A stretch of 64,000 nt of DNA from JAENVT01 sp031430695 (GCA_031430695.1 JANPBZ010000037.1:1-64000); one strand, 5' to 3'. Counted from the stretch's first letter, positions 9,449 through 19,702 are shown. Notes: a model not told the origin generated them from the sequence alone. Program-made: numbers and translations.

Positions 9449-9706
9449 GTGGCAACTGCAATACCATCCTCGACGCCCAACCCCGATGCGATGAAGTTCA
9501 CGCTGGATACGAAGCTCGAGGCGATGTTCAACGCCACGAGCCTCGACGACCCAGCGCCCAACCCGTTTGCGGCCGAAGTCTTTGCGGCCGGCGGAGTTGC
9601 ATCCATCTTCGGCGTCAATGACTTCGTGACCATCACCCGGCAGACCGGAGCTGACTGGCAGCCGATCATCGCTGCGGTGCACGCGGCGGCACTGGCACAC
9701 CTATAA
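9449..9706 (+). CDS. Nfu/NifU N-terminal-type scaffold protein
   Basis: 85 residues consisting of one Nfu_N domain: the hallmark STPNPDAMKFTL near the start, NPFAAEVFAAGGVASIFG in the middle and FVTITRQTGADW towards the end. In fused Nfu proteins this domain precedes the Cys-bearing Fe-S scaffold domain. Here it stands alone and has no cysteine, so it may assist iron-sulfur assembly but cannot itself bind a cluster as Nfu does. The start is taken as GTG 9449, where family similarity begins. A longer frame to 9314 would overlap the divergent neighbour. Confidence 0.72.
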   Translation: MATAIPSSTPNPDAMKFTLDTKLEAMFNATSLDDPAPNPFAAEVFAAGGVASIFGVNDFVTITRQTGADWQPIIAAVHAAALAHL

Positions 9707-9798
9707 CTCGCTGATTCAACGTCGCAACCTGAGCTTTCCCACGCGAAGGGGTACTACGGCTCTATTGCCCGAGACCGCCCGGCAGGATGATGTAACCC

Positions 9799-11229
9799 GT
9801 GACCTCCCCGGTGCAGCGCGACTCCGAGCGACCGATCCGCGAGTTCGCATCGCACCTGAATGCCTCGGACGCGCTGATGTGGACGATGGAGAAGGACCCG
9901 TGTCTTCGCAGCACGATCGTCGCTGTCTCGTTGCTCGACCGCAGTCCAGACTGGCATCGGCTCAGCTCGCGAATGGCCAGTGCATGCGAGATCATTCCCC
10001 GCCTTCGCCAGCGCGTCGTCGCCACTCCCCTGCGCCTCGGACCGCCACGATGGCAGTTCGACGAGTACTTCGACATCAACTACCACCTACGGCGCACCGT
10101 CGCACCCGAGCGTGGCGACCTCCGCGCGGTTCTGGACATCGCCGGACTGATGGCGATGAGCGCCTTCGACAAAGACCGGCCGCTGTGGGAGTTCATGCTC
10201 GTCGAGGGGTTGGAGGACGGACGCGCCGCATTCATCCAGAAGGTGCACCACTCCATCACTGACGGCGTGGGCGGCGTGAAGCTCGCCAGGCTGGTGCTCG
10301 ACGAGAAGCGCAACCCGGCCGGGCACAAAGGCGCGACGCAAGTCACCACTCCACCGCACACGAGTGGGTTGACGTCGGTCGTCGAGTCGTTGAGCGCCGA
10401 CGTTCGTGCCGCCACCATGGCCTCACTCCGCAGCGCACAAGCGCTGCCGGGATTCGCCGCAAGGGCGATGACGAACCCCACCGGACCGTTGACCACGGTG
10501 ACTCGTGAGCTGCGCTCCATCGGCAAGCTGCTGGCACCGGTCAGCAAACCGCGGTCGACGATCATGACCGATCGCGGCCTGTCGCGTCGGCTCGACTCGT
10601 TCGACATCCCACTCGATTGGCTGCTGGCCGCCGCCCATGCGGCCGACAGTTCGCTCAACGATGCCTACATGGCCAGCGTTGCAGGGGGAATGCGCCGCTA
10701 CCACGAACGCCACGACGCACCGGTCGACGCGCTTCGAGTGACCATGCCGATCAACCTGCGGCGGCCGGACGACCCACCCGGGAGCAATCGCTTCACACCG
10801 GCACGCTTCACGTTGCCGGTGTCGGTCGTCGACGCCGGCGACCGGATGCGCCAGCTCGGTCAGTTGGCCAGGAACTGGCGGAAGGAGCCGGCGGTCAAGC
10901 GCACCGAAGCGGTCGCCAAGGTGCTCAACACGCTGCCCGCGATCGCCGCGACCACGATCCTCGGCTCGATGCTGAAGGCCATCGACTTCGTCGCCACCAA
11001 TGTGCCCGGATCCAAGTACCGCCAATATCTGGCCGGTGCCGAAGTCGTACGCGAGTACGCGTTTGCTCCACCGTCGGGTGCTGCGTTCAGTGTGGCCCTG
11101 ATGTCACATGTCGATCAGTGCTGCATCGGCATCAACGCCGACACGTCGGCCGTACCGGACCCTGAGGTACTCACCACGTGCATACGCGAGGGATTCGACG
11201 AAGTACTTGCCTTAGGAAGCAAATCATGA
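9799..11229 (+). CDS. Wax ester synthase/diacylglycerol acyltransferase (first copy)
   Basis: 476-residue WS/DGAT enzyme that transfers fatty acyl-CoA to a fatty alcohol or diacylglycerol, making wax ester or triacylglycerol at the membrane. The catalytic HHxxxDG motif is present as HHSITDG (about residues 150-156). The late NVPGSK...LAGAEV segment is also characteristic. It is the first gene of a four-gene plus-strand operon: its TGA overlaps the next WS/DGAT start as ATGA. The two copies differ clearly in sequence, so they are not a recent duplication and may prefer different substrates. Confidence 0.92.
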   Translation: MTSPVQRDSERPIREFASHLNASDALMWTMEKDPCLRSTIVAVSLLDRSPDWHRLSSRMASACEIIPRLRQRVVATPLRLGPPRWQFDEYFDINYHLRRTVAPERGDLRAVLDIAGLMAMSAFDKDRPLWEFMLVEGLEDGRAAFIQKVHHSITDGVGGVKLARLVLDEKRNPAGHKGATQVTTPPHTSGLTSVVESLSADVRAATMASLRSAQALPGFAARAMTNPTGPLTTVTRELRSIGKLLAPVSKPRSTIMTDRGLSRRLDSFDIPLDWLLAAAHAADSSLNDAYMASVAGGMRRYHERHDAPVDALRVTMPINLRRPDDPPGSNRFTPARFTLPVSVVDAGDRMRQLGQLARNWRKEPAVKRTEAVAKVLNTLPAIAATTILGSMLKAIDFVATNVPGSKYRQYLAGAEVVREYAFAPPSGAAFSVALMSHVDQCCIGINADTSAVPDPEVLTTCIREGFDEVLALGSKS

Positions 11230-12665
11230 TGCAGACGATGAGTCCCGTGGACGCGATCTTTCTTCACGCGGAGGATGGCATCACACACATGCACATCGGC
11301 TCGTGTTCAATTTTCGCGGGACCCTCGCCGTCGATCGATGAGATCACCAACTTGATCGAGAGCAAGCTCCCGCAGCTGACGCGATACCGACAAAAGGTGA
11401 GATTCGTACCTGCTGGATTAGGACATCCAGTTTGGGTCGATGACCCCGACTTCAACCTGAGCTACCACGTTCGACATTCTGCGCTGCCGCCACCGGGCGA
11501 CGAGCACGAACTCGAGAATCTGATGGGCAGGCTGATGTCGCAGGAGCTCGATCGGAAGCGGCCGCTCTGGGAGGCGTGGGTCATCGAAGGGCTTCCGGGC
11601 GATCGTTGGGCGCTGATCAGCAAGGTGCATCACTGCATGGTCGACGGAATCGCCGGCACCGATCTGATGACCGTGCTGCTGGATCCGGATCGCGGCACAA
11701 AGATCCAACCAATCGAACCCTGGAAGGCAGAACCGGAGCCGTCCGGTCTGCAACTGGCAGCGCACGCCGTTGCGCGCATGGCAATGAACCCCGCCCGTCA
11801 ACTCGTGGCGTGGCGATCCGCCGGGTTGCACCCGCGACAGGCGTGGAATCATCTGAGCGACGTGGCGAGCGGACTACGTTCATTCGGCGAGCGGGTGTTG
11901 GCACCTACCAACCCAGAATCCATCGCTGGTGCGATCGGGACACATCGACGATGGGCTGCGGCCCGTTGCACCTTGGACGATGTCAAGACCATCCGGCGCG
12001 TGTTCGGCGGATCCATCAACGATGTCGTGCTCTCGGCGATCAGCGGTGCGTTTCGCTCCGTGCTGATCGAACGCGGCGACCCCGTCGACGACGTCGTCCT
12101 GCGATCGCTCGTTCCCGTTTCGGTTCGTCACCCCGACGACCACAAGTGGAACAACCAAGTGTCGTTGATCGTGGCCGAACTACCGGTCGGGATCGCTGAT
12201 CCAATCCTGCGGCTCGAAGCGGTCCGCGCCCAGATGGCAACGCTCAAAGCCTCGCATCAGGTGACCGCCGTCGAAGCCGTGGTCGCGACGGCCGAATTCG
12301 TTCCGCCGATCCTGCTGGCGCTCGCCGCACGCGCTGCCACGACCATGCTTCGCAGGGCGCCACAGCGGACGATCAACACAGTGACCACCAACGTGCCAGG
12401 ACCACAGCTTCCCCTCTACGCCTTGGGTTGCGAGATGCTGGAATACCTTCCGTTCGTGCCCTTGAGTGAGGGCGTTCCCATCGGCGTTGCCATCTTGTCG
12501 TACAACGGTCGGCTGACGTTCGGGATCACCGGTGACTACGACACCGCATCCGACGTGCACTTCATGGCGAAGCAGATCGAAGCCGAGGTGATCGCCCTGC
12601 GAGAACTGGCCGACAGCCACAAACCCACTACATCTGGCGGTCGTCGAAAGGTATCCGCACGATGA
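11226..12665 (+). CDS. Wax ester synthase/diacylglycerol acyltransferase (second copy)
   Basis: 479-residue WS/DGAT starting MMQTMSPVDAIFLHAED, with the N-terminal D-x-x-F/L-pattern and catalytic HHCMVDG (residues 135-141), plus TNVPGPQ and a GVAILSYNG segment near the end. I chose ATG 11226 over a longer frame because it forms the 4-base ATGA overlap with the previous stop. The end likewise overlaps the MMPL gene by ATGA (12662-12665). This coupling suggests the two acyltransferases and the transporter are made together. Confidence 0.92.
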   Translation: MMQTMSPVDAIFLHAEDGITHMHIGSCSIFAGPSPSIDEITNLIESKLPQLTRYRQKVRFVPAGLGHPVWVDDPDFNLSYHVRHSALPPPGDEHELENLMGRLMSQELDRKRPLWEAWVIEGLPGDRWALISKVHHCMVDGIAGTDLMTVLLDPDRGTKIQPIEPWKAEPEPSGLQLAAHAVARMAMNPARQLVAWRSAGLHPRQAWNHLSDVASGLRSFGERVLAPTNPESIAGAIGTHRRWAAARCTLDDVKTIRRVFGGSINDVVLSAISGAFRSVLIERGDPVDDVVLRSLVPVSVRHPDDHKWNNQVSLIVAELPVGIADPILRLEAVRAQMATLKASHQVTAVEAVVATAEFVPPILLALAARAATTMLRRAPQRTINTVTTNVPGPQLPLYALGCEMLEYLPFVPLSEGVPIGVAILSYNGRLTFGITGDYDTASDVHFMAKQIEAEVIALRELADSHKPTTSGGRRKVSAR

Positions 12666-15637
12666 TCGAGTTCTGGCGTAAGACCGGCCGGCTGCTCAGC
12701 CGGCGCACCGTGGCGACCCTCGCGGTCGTGTTGATGGTGACCCTGGCGATGGGCGTCGGCCTGCAACGGCTCGACTTCGCTACCGGCCAGGACAGCTACA
12801 TTGACCCGTCATCGCAGGTCGCCCACGACAACGAGAGCTATCAGAAGTTGTTCGGCGGCGAGAACATGGTCGTGCTGTTCACCGTCGACGAGGGCAAGAC
12901 GCTGGTCGATCTGTTCACGCCTGCCAACGTCACCCAGTTCAAAGAGATCGAAGCGCAGATGTTGACGAGCGACGCCGTGTCGTCGGTGGTCTCACCTTTG
13001 AGCTTGCTGCAGTGGACACAAGACCTCATCACCAAGGGCGCGGCGAGTGAGATCATCGCCCGCACGATCCAGCGCGAACCGGATCCGGCCGCTCAGGCCA
13101 CGCGTCAACAAGACGCCATCGTCACGACCATGCGACTTGGGGCAGCCGGTGACCAGACCATGGACAATCCGGACTGGGTGAAGTTCCTCCTCTTCGGCAA
13201 CGACGGCTACTCCGTCGATTCACAACAGCAACTGGTGGCGCCGCCCGATAGCGAACTGCTCGTCCGCAAGGCTCTGCGAGCATTCATTCCCGACGCTCGT
13301 CATGCGGTCCTCGCCGCAGTGCTTGTCGGCAACGCGCCGCTCGATCAGCTGGCCAAGGGTTCCGCCGCTGTGCAGGATGTGCTCAGCGAGCGCACATTCG
13401 ACAACGCGGTCGTGACGATCACCGGCACTCCCACGTTCCTAACCGACATCAACGACTACCTGCAGGGTGGAATGATGATCCTCGGCGGGATCGCCGTGCT
13501 CGTGATGATGGTCATCCTCCTCGTCGCGTTCAAGGTGCGCTGGCGACTCCTGCCGCTGGCCGGCATGGCAGTGGGGATTGCCTGGGGGTTCGGGGCGTTC
13601 GGCTTCACCGGTACGAAGCTCTCGCTGGTGACCATCGCCGGTCTGCCGATCCTCATCGGCCTCGGCATCGAGTTCGCGATCCAGATCCAGAACCGGATCG
13701 AGGAGGAACGCTCCGTCGAGCGTTCCGACACCCCGTTCGAGACGACATTCATCCACATGGGACCGCCACTGGTCGCGGCAACCATCGCCGCAGTCATCGC
13801 CTTCTCGACCGTGAAGATCTCGAAGGTGCCGATGGTGCAGGACTTCGGTGTCCTGCTCTCGATCGGCATCATCGGGTTGCTGATTGCCGGCGTCGTCGTG
13901 CCGACCACCGTCATCGGGGCACGCGAGCGGCGGTCGCCGACCACCGAGGAACCCGTCGAGAGCTGGGTCGAAAAGACGGTCGATCGCCTCGGGAGCCTGC
14001 CGCGCAAGGCGGTGCTACCGCTCGTGATCGTCGCAGTTGCCCTGCCCGTGCTCGGCCTCGTGATGGAGACGGGTTCCAAGATCGAGAGCGATCCGATCAA
14101 CTGGGCGAACCAGTCGAGTACGTCGATCAAGAACGCCCGAACGCTGGAGGAAGAGACCGGGTTCGCAACGACACTCGGTGTCTTCATCGAGACCGATGAC
14201 GTCTCCGCCGACGGCGTGTTCACCGATCAGATGGGCGCCTTCGTGTTCGATCTCGTCGAGCGCGCGACCGGAGAGAACGAGGTGCTAGCCGGAGCATCCA
14301 GCCTGGCCACGACGGTCGGGTGGCTGGCCGAGGTGCCGAACACGACATCGCTGCCGCCCAGCGGTCTCGACATGTTGCAGGCCTACAACGTCGCCCCGCC
14401 GGCCTTGCGAGGGCTGCTCGTTGCCGACAACGGCAACGCCACCCAGGTGCTGTTCCAGGTCGGGCCGTCGTCACTCGAGGAGCGCTCCGTGGTGCTCGAC
14501 AACGTGCGCGCCGCCATCGCTGACCCGGGCACCGGCGGGCTGCTGCCGGCAAATGCTCCGACAGCCACGACCGGTGGACTCGCCGTCGTCGGCGTCGGCC
14601 TGCTCGAGAACATCACCGCCAACCGTGCCCAACTCACCATCGTCTCCTTGCTGCTGGTGGCCGCCTTCGTCATCCTTCGCTACCGCGACCTAGCTCGCGG
14701 ACTGCTGACGATGGTTCCCGTGCTCATCGCAGTCGGCGCGGCCGCGGTGCTGGTGAGAGCGCTCAACATCACCCTGAGCCCGCTCTCGACGGTCGGTGGC
14801 CCGCTGGTCGTGGCGACATGCGCCGAGTTCTCCGTGCTGTTGATCGCTCGATACGCCGAAGAGCGCGAACGCGGTCTCGATCCGGAACTCAGCACACACA
14901 TGGCCGCCAAGCACACCGGGCGGGCATTCTTCACCTCGGCGCTGACGACGCTGGGCGGCTTCGCCGTGCTGATGTTCTCGTCCCTTCCGCTTCTTGCCGA
15001 CTTCGGCATGGTGGTCACTATCAACATCGGCGTCGCCCTGCTGTCGGCACTCGTGGTCGTGCCACCCCTCGTGAAGGAGGCCGACCACCGCGGCCTGCTG
15101 GCGATGGGCCCCGCCGGAGCGCACGAACACACCCGCGCTCGCCGCATGCTGAGCGGCTGGGTCGGTGGTGGCGCAATCGCCGTGCTCGGCCTCACCATCC
15201 TCGTGGTGTCGGTGAGAGACGAACAGCCGGCCGTCGCCGCGAACCGTGCCGCGGCAACCGTCGAGGCACCAGCCACGATCCCGGCGCCGACCACGACCAT
15301 CCCGCGAAGCACGACGACGGCGCTTCCGCCCGGCGTGACACTGGCGCCCGGCGAGACGCTGCCGCCCCCCGACACGCTGCCCCCCGGGCCGGCGGAGAGG
15401 CCGATCGGTCTGATCGGCGGAGTGTTCTACGACACGCTCGTCGGAGTCGGTACCGATCCGGGCATTTCTCGGTGCGCAGCCGATGACCTGTTGGCGACCA
15501 CGTCGGAGCCCGACCTGATCGCCCTCGGCATCGCCAATGTGCCCCGACTGGCCGAGGTCGATGCGCTGCTCGATGCCTCGGCCAAATTGTGCGGAGTAAC
15601 CCAAGCTCAACTAGACGCCGCAGCCGCGGCGGCTTAG
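12662..15637 (+). CDS. MMPL-type RND transporter
   Basis: 991-residue membrane transporter of the MMPL/RND superfamily. Layout: one membrane helix near residues 18-38, a large extracytoplasmic domain (about 40-265), five helices (about 268-430), another helix near 455, a second extracytoplasmic domain (about 475-655) and five more helices (about 660-810). Unusually, a further helix follows at about 830-850, then a Thr/Pro-rich linker and a small C-terminal domain with two cysteines (about 915-991). Such pumps export envelope lipids in actinobacteria. Sitting between acyltransferases and an acyl-CoA ligase, it probably moves a lipid product; the cargo is inferred. Confidence 0.9.
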   Translation: MIEFWRKTGRLLSRRTVATLAVVLMVTLAMGVGLQRLDFATGQDSYIDPSSQVAHDNESYQKLFGGENMVVLFTVDEGKTLVDLFTPANVTQFKEIEAQMLTSDAVSSVVSPLSLLQWTQDLITKGAASEIIARTIQREPDPAAQATRQQDAIVTTMRLGAAGDQTMDNPDWVKFLLFGNDGYSVDSQQQLVAPPDSELLVRKALRAFIPDARHAVLAAVLVGNAPLDQLAKGSAAVQDVLSERTFDNAVVTITGTPTFLTDINDYLQGGMMILGGIAVLVMMVILLVAFKVRWRLLPLAGMAVGIAWGFGAFGFTGTKLSLVTIAGLPILIGLGIEFAIQIQNRIEEERSVERSDTPFETTFIHMGPPLVAATIAAVIAFSTVKISKVPMVQDFGVLLSIGIIGLLIAGVVVPTTVIGARERRSPTTEEPVESWVEKTVDRLGSLPRKAVLPLVIVAVALPVLGLVMETGSKIESDPINWANQSSTSIKNARTLEEETGFATTLGVFIETDDVSADGVFTDQMGAFVFDLVERATGENEVLAGASSLATTVGWLAEVPNTTSLPPSGLDMLQAYNVAPPALRGLLVADNGNATQVLFQVGPSSLEERSVVLDNVRAAIADPGTGGLLPANAPTATTGGLAVVGVGLLENITANRAQLTIVSLLLVAAFVILRYRDLARGLLTMVPVLIAVGAAAVLVRALNITLSPLSTVGGPLVVATCAEFSVLLIARYAEERERGLDPELSTHMAAKHTGRAFFTSALTTLGGFAVLMFSSLPLLADFGMVVTINIGVALLSALVVVPPLVKEADHRGLLAMGPAGAHEHTRARRMLSGWVGGGAIAVLGLTILVVSVRDEQPAVAANRAAATVEAPATIPAPTTTIPRSTTTALPPGVTLAPGETLPPPDTLPPGPAERPIGLIGGVFYDTLVGVGTDPGISRCAADDLLATTSEPDLIALGIANVPRLAEVDALLDASAKLCGVTQAQLDAAAAAA

Positions 15638-15649
15638 GAAAGGTCAGAC

Positions 15650-17218
15650 ATGAAGGAACTCATCTTCCATCGCCAGTTTCTCCCCGCACTCGAGCGTTGG
15701 CCCGACAGGGTCGGTTTCCACGACGGCACCTACCACGCCACGTTCCAGCAGCAGGGCGACAGGGTGTTGCGGCTGGCCAGCAGTATGCGCACCCAGCTCG
15801 GGTTGCAACGCAGCGATCGATTTGCTGTCATGTCGTGCAACAGTCACCAATATCTCGAGTTGTTCCACGCCGGATTTCTCGGAGCCGGCATCATCAACCC
15901 GCTCAACCTGCGTCTGGCGGGCAAGGAGCTGCAATACATCCTGAAGGATTCAGGCACGACGGTCGCGTTCGTCGATGCGGTCTTTGCCGAACACTTCGCC
16001 CGGAACATCGAGGAGATCCGTTCAGAGCTGCCACTTCGTCATGTCGTACTCATCGGCGACGGAGACCTGCCGCACGACATCCGCTACGAGGACCTGATCG
16101 AGGCCGGCGCGGCCGTCATCCCGCCCGAGCCGGAGGAAACGGATCCGGTCGTGATGATGTACACCGGCGGCACCACTGGACGCGCCAAGGGGGTACTGCT
16201 CGACCAGCGCGCCGAGATGCTCAACTTCTACCACATCGGCCTCGCCGTGGACTTCGGTGAGGATCGCGTCTATCTCCACCAGACCCCCATGTTCCACGCC
16301 GCCTCGATGGGTGCCATCCTCGGCATTCCGGCAACGGGTGGCTCGTCGGTTTTCGTGCCCCTGTTCGAGCCCAACCAGGTGATGGAGGCCATCGAGCAAT
16401 ATCGCGTCGACTGGACCGTGATGGTGCCGACGATGATCGCACTCGTCATGAATCATCCTGATTTCGAGCCCGAGCGCCTGGCCTCGCTACGCGATCTCGT
16501 GTACGGAGCATCACCGATGCCGGCCGCGCTACTGGATCGGCTGATGACTGCGTTCCCCCATCTCAATCTGTCGCAGGGCTATGGCATGACGGAGTGTTCG
16601 TCGGTGCTCACCTTCCTGACCGCGGCCGACCATCGACGCGGTGGTCCAATCCTGCGCTCGGCCGGGCGGCCGATGATCGGCGTCAACATCAGCGTGCGCC
16701 GCAAGGACGACACCGTCGCCGCCCCGGGCGAGAACGGTGAGATCTGCGCACGTGCCGGCAACTTCATGCGCGAATACTGGAAGCAGCCCGAGCTCACCGA
16801 GAGCGCGTTCAAAGACGGCTGGTATCGGACTGGCGATGCCGGCCACGTCGACGCCGCCGGTTACCTGTATCTCGTCGATCGGGTGAAGGACATGATCGTC
16901 TCCGGTGGCGAAAACGTCTACTCGATCGAGGTCGAGAACGCCATCTCGACCCATGCTTCCGTCGAGCAGGTTGCCGTGATCGGCATTCCGCACCCCGTGT
17001 GGGGTGAACAGGTGCATGCGATCGTCGTACTGCACAATGGTCTGACGGCCACCGAAGAAGAGATCAAGGAACACGCCAGGGTCACGATCGCCGGATACAA
17101 GGTGCCAAAGTCGGTCGAGTTCCGAACAGAGCCGATTCCGTTGTCCGGTGCTCTGAAGCCACTGAAGCTCGAGCTTCGCAAGCCGTATTGGGAGGGAAGC
17201 GACGTGGCGATCAGCTAG
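15650..17218 (+). CDS. Fatty-acyl-CoA ligase (AMP-binding family)
   Basis: 522-residue adenylate-forming enzyme that activates a carboxylic acid, likely a fatty acid, to acyl-CoA through an acyl-AMP. Motifs: the phosphate loop MMYTGGTTGRAKG (about residues 166-178), QGYGMTE, the GWYRTGDAGHVD aspartate motif and VDRVKDMIVSGGENVYS. The C-terminal domain with the catalytic lysine region (LSGALKPLKLELR) is intact. AGGAAAGG lies six bases before ATG 15650, which follows the MMPL stop by 12 bases. It would supply acyl-CoA to the two WS/DGATs. The 3' end overlaps the convergent glycosyltransferase by 8 bp. Confidence 0.92.
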   Translation: MKELIFHRQFLPALERWPDRVGFHDGTYHATFQQQGDRVLRLASSMRTQLGLQRSDRFAVMSCNSHQYLELFHAGFLGAGIINPLNLRLAGKELQYILKDSGTTVAFVDAVFAEHFARNIEEIRSELPLRHVVLIGDGDLPHDIRYEDLIEAGAAVIPPEPEETDPVVMMYTGGTTGRAKGVLLDQRAEMLNFYHIGLAVDFGEDRVYLHQTPMFHAASMGAILGIPATGGSSVFVPLFEPNQVMEAIEQYRVDWTVMVPTMIALVMNHPDFEPERLASLRDLVYGASPMPAALLDRLMTAFPHLNLSQGYGMTECSSVLTFLTAADHRRGGPILRSAGRPMIGVNISVRRKDDTVAAPGENGEICARAGNFMREYWKQPELTESAFKDGWYRTGDAGHVDAAGYLYLVDRVKDMIVSGGENVYSIEVENAISTHASVEQVAVIGIPHPVWGEQVHAIVVLHNGLTATEEEIKEHARVTIAGYKVPKSVEFRTEPIPLSGALKPLKLELRKPYWEGSDVAIS

Positions 17219-18239
17219 CCGCGAAGTCGCTGATGCGGTGGCGTTCGAAGACTCGCACGTAGCCTTCGACCATCTGCTCGACAGAGAAGCGCTGACGCGC
17301 CTGCTCCCGACAGACGGTGCGATCGATCTGATCGAGCGACCGCAGTCCATTGATCAGTTCTGCATCCGAATCGCCCAAGAATCCGGTGAGACCGTGTTCG
17401 ACGATCTCGGGGGCGGCGCCCTGCGGGCATCCAACGACGGGTGTGCCACACGCCAGCGACTCCAGCATGGCCATTCCGAATGGCTCGCGCCAGCTGATCG
17501 GATTGAGCAATGCGGCTGCCGAGGCAAGCAGTTCGCGCTTGCCGTCGGCGTCAACCTCTCCCAGATAGATCACGTCATCGCCGAGATGCGGACGCACGAA
17601 CTCCTCGAAGTAGGCATGTTCGTGCGGCTCGCGCATCTTGGCGGCGATCTTCAATCGGATGCCTGCCGTTCTGGCCACCGCAATGGCTCGATGCACACCT
17701 TTGTTGGCGGCCATCCGGCCCAACAGGGCAACGTGACCACCGTCGCCCGCGCCGACAGGGAAGTCATCGACGTTGACACCGTGATACACGATGGCATCGA
17801 CCGGCAGATGGGTCGAGGCAGCGTGCGACTTCGAGATCGCCACGAGCGCTACCCGCGGCACGACCGCACCGTAGATTGCGTTGTAGGTCCGCGTGAACGC
17901 GTTGTGATTGGTGGTCACCACCGGCAGGTTCGCAAAGCGTGCGGAATGGATGGGACCGGCGAGCGTGTGATCGTGAACGACGTCGGCGTCCTGTACCAGT
18001 TCGTAGGCACCGATCACGTGCTCCAACTCGATACTGGCGCGACCCATGCGCACCGCGTCCTCGGCGGGTATCACCGACGCCTTCGGAACGGGGCATGTCG
18101 AGTCTGGATGGCACACCATCAGCACGTTGTGACCAGCGGCGTGCAAACCGCGGGCGAGTTCGTCGAGCACGGCCTCCGTCCCCCCGTACGCGGGTGCGGG
18201 AACAGGTAGCCACGGCGGGGCAATGATCGCGATGTCCAC
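17211..18239 (-). CDS. Glycosyltransferase family 4
   Basis: 342-residue GT-B fold retaining glycosyltransferase. The N-terminal Rossmann domain opens MDIAIIAPPWLPVPAPAYGG, the glycine-rich acceptor loop. The C-terminal donor domain has LLGRMAANKGV and the EX7E-type stretch EPFGMAMLESLACGTPVVG. The donor is a nucleotide sugar; the acceptor is unknown. It lies 23 bp downstream of otsA on the same strand, so the two are probably co-transcribed in a small sugar or compatible-solute cluster. Confidence 0.85.
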   Translation of the reverse strand: MDIAIIAPPWLPVPAPAYGGTEAVLDELARGLHAAGHNVLMVCHPDSTCPVPKASVIPAEDAVRMGRASIELEHVIGAYELVQDADVVHDHTLAGPIHSARFANLPVVTTNHNAFTRTYNAIYGAVVPRVALVAISKSHAASTHLPVDAIVYHGVNVDDFPVGAGDGGHVALLGRMAANKGVHRAIAVARTAGIRLKIAAKMREPHEHAYFEEFVRPHLGDDVIYLGEVDADGKRELLASAAALLNPISWREPFGMAMLESLACGTPVVGCPQGAAPEIVEHGLTGFLGDSDAELINGLRSLDQIDRTVCREQARQRFSVEQMVEGYVRVFERHRISDFAAS

Positions 18240-18262
18240 AGCGTTCTCCTTGATGCCGGTAG

Positions 18263-19702
18263 CTACCGGAGCTTTCGGACCGTCTCCGAGCCGGCTGCAT
18301 CCGCAACGTTGGAACGCAATGCCAGATCGCCTCCGCGCACCGACGCCGTCGATTGGAGTCGATTGAGAAAGTGCCGCGCCCAGCGATGCACATCGTTGTG
18401 TTGAACCGCCGCCCGCATCGTCTTCAACCGCGCCGCCTGCTCGATCTGCGGCATCTCGATGACCCGCAGCAGAGCTCGCTTGATCGCCTCGATGTCGTAG
18501 GGATTGACAATCAGGGCACCATCGAGATCTTGCGCCGCTCCGGCGAACTCACTCAGGATGAGGGTGCCGCCCAGGTCAGTACGAACAGCGACGAACTCCT
18601 TGGCGACGAGGTTCATTCCGTCGGCCAACGACGTAACGACCAAGGCGTTTGCAGCGCGAAACCACGCTGCCATCTCGACCTCGTCGAGCGATGAATCCAT
18701 GTACACCACCGGCACTGACCCGTTGCGCCGCTGGTGCTTGATGTTGATCCGTGCGATCAACTCCTCCACCTCCTCGCGCTCGTCCTCGTATGCGGCAACG
18801 TCGGCGCGACTGGGTACGGCCACTTGCACGAACGCACACGTCTCGGCGTCGAGCAAACCCTCGTCGAGCAGTTCGCCGAAAGCACGGAGACGTTGCGAGA
18901 TCCCCTTGGTGTAGTCAAGGCGATCGATACCGAGGAAGACCGAATCGACGCCGAGGTCTTGTCGATGCTTCGTTGCCTGCGGCTCGGCCTTCCGGCCCAA
19001 CGAATCCCAGTGGGCGAAATCGATCGATATCGGGAAGGCGTCGACATCGACCACATGAAAGCCGTCGAAGAGAAGGTGGCCGCGAGTGCGCGCCTCGACA
19101 AGTCGCTCTGCAGCCGTGACGAAGTTGGCGACGTCGTCGGCGACCTGGAATCCCAACACGTCGGCGCCGAGCATGCCCTTGATCACTTCCTTTCGCCACG
19201 GCAGCATCGAGAACAGCTGCGCGTTCGGGAATGGGATGTGCAGGAACAGGCCGATGCGCAGATCGGGGCGCTTGGCCCGGATCAATGCCGGAGAGAGCAG
19301 CAGGTGATAGTCGTGCACCCACACGGTCCCACCGACGGGGGCAACGCGCGTGACCGCGGCCGCAAACCGGCGGTTGACGATGCGATACGAATGCCACCAG
19401 GCGCGATTCAACTCGACTCGCCTCAATCGACCGTGGAACAACGGCCACAGGATCGCATTCGCGAAGCCTTGGTAGTACCGCTCGAACTCGACGTCGGACA
19501 ACGCCACAGGATGCAGTTTCAAATCGCCGTAGTCGAACTGTTTCAGCCGCCCGGCCTCGGGACCACCCCAGCCGACCCATTGGGTACCTGCCGCGGTCAC
19601 CGACGAGAGCGCCGATGCCAACCCGCCCGGACTTGTGTTGAGCTGCCCGTCGGCATTGACTTCGACCGGCAGCCGATTGGCCGCCACGACGAGTCCATTC
19701 AT
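18263..19702 (-). CDS. otsA: Trehalose-6-phosphate synthase
   Basis: 479-residue GT20 enzyme that makes trehalose 6-phosphate from a nucleoside diphosphate glucose and glucose 6-phosphate. Signature parts: VAANRLPVE at the N-terminus, WVHDYHLLL, LFLHIPFPN, FLGIDRLDYTKGI (donor site) and LVAKEFVAVR. Start is ATG 19702 (MNGLVVAANR); an in-frame GTG at 19708 is possible. No otsB of the usual type adjoins it, but a HAD phosphatase is divergently encoded next door and is a candidate for the second step. Confidence 0.95.
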   Translation of the reverse strand: MNGLVVAANRLPVEVNADGQLNTSPGGLASALSSVTAAGTQWVGWGGPEAGRLKQFDYGDLKLHPVALSDVEFERYYQGFANAILWPLFHGRLRRVELNRAWWHSYRIVNRRFAAAVTRVAPVGGTVWVHDYHLLLSPALIRAKRPDLRIGLFLHIPFPNAQLFSMLPWRKEVIKGMLGADVLGFQVADDVANFVTAAERLVEARTRGHLLFDGFHVVDVDAFPISIDFAHWDSLGRKAEPQATKHRQDLGVDSVFLGIDRLDYTKGISQRLRAFGELLDEGLLDAETCAFVQVAVPSRADVAAYEDEREEVEELIARINIKHQRRNGSVPVVYMDSSLDEVEMAAWFRAANALVVTSLADGMNLVAKEFVAVRTDLGGTLILSEFAGAAQDLDGALIVNPYDIEAIKRALLRVIEMPQIEQAARLKTMRAAVQHNDVHRWARHFLNRLQSTASVRGGDLALRSNVADAAGSETVRKLR

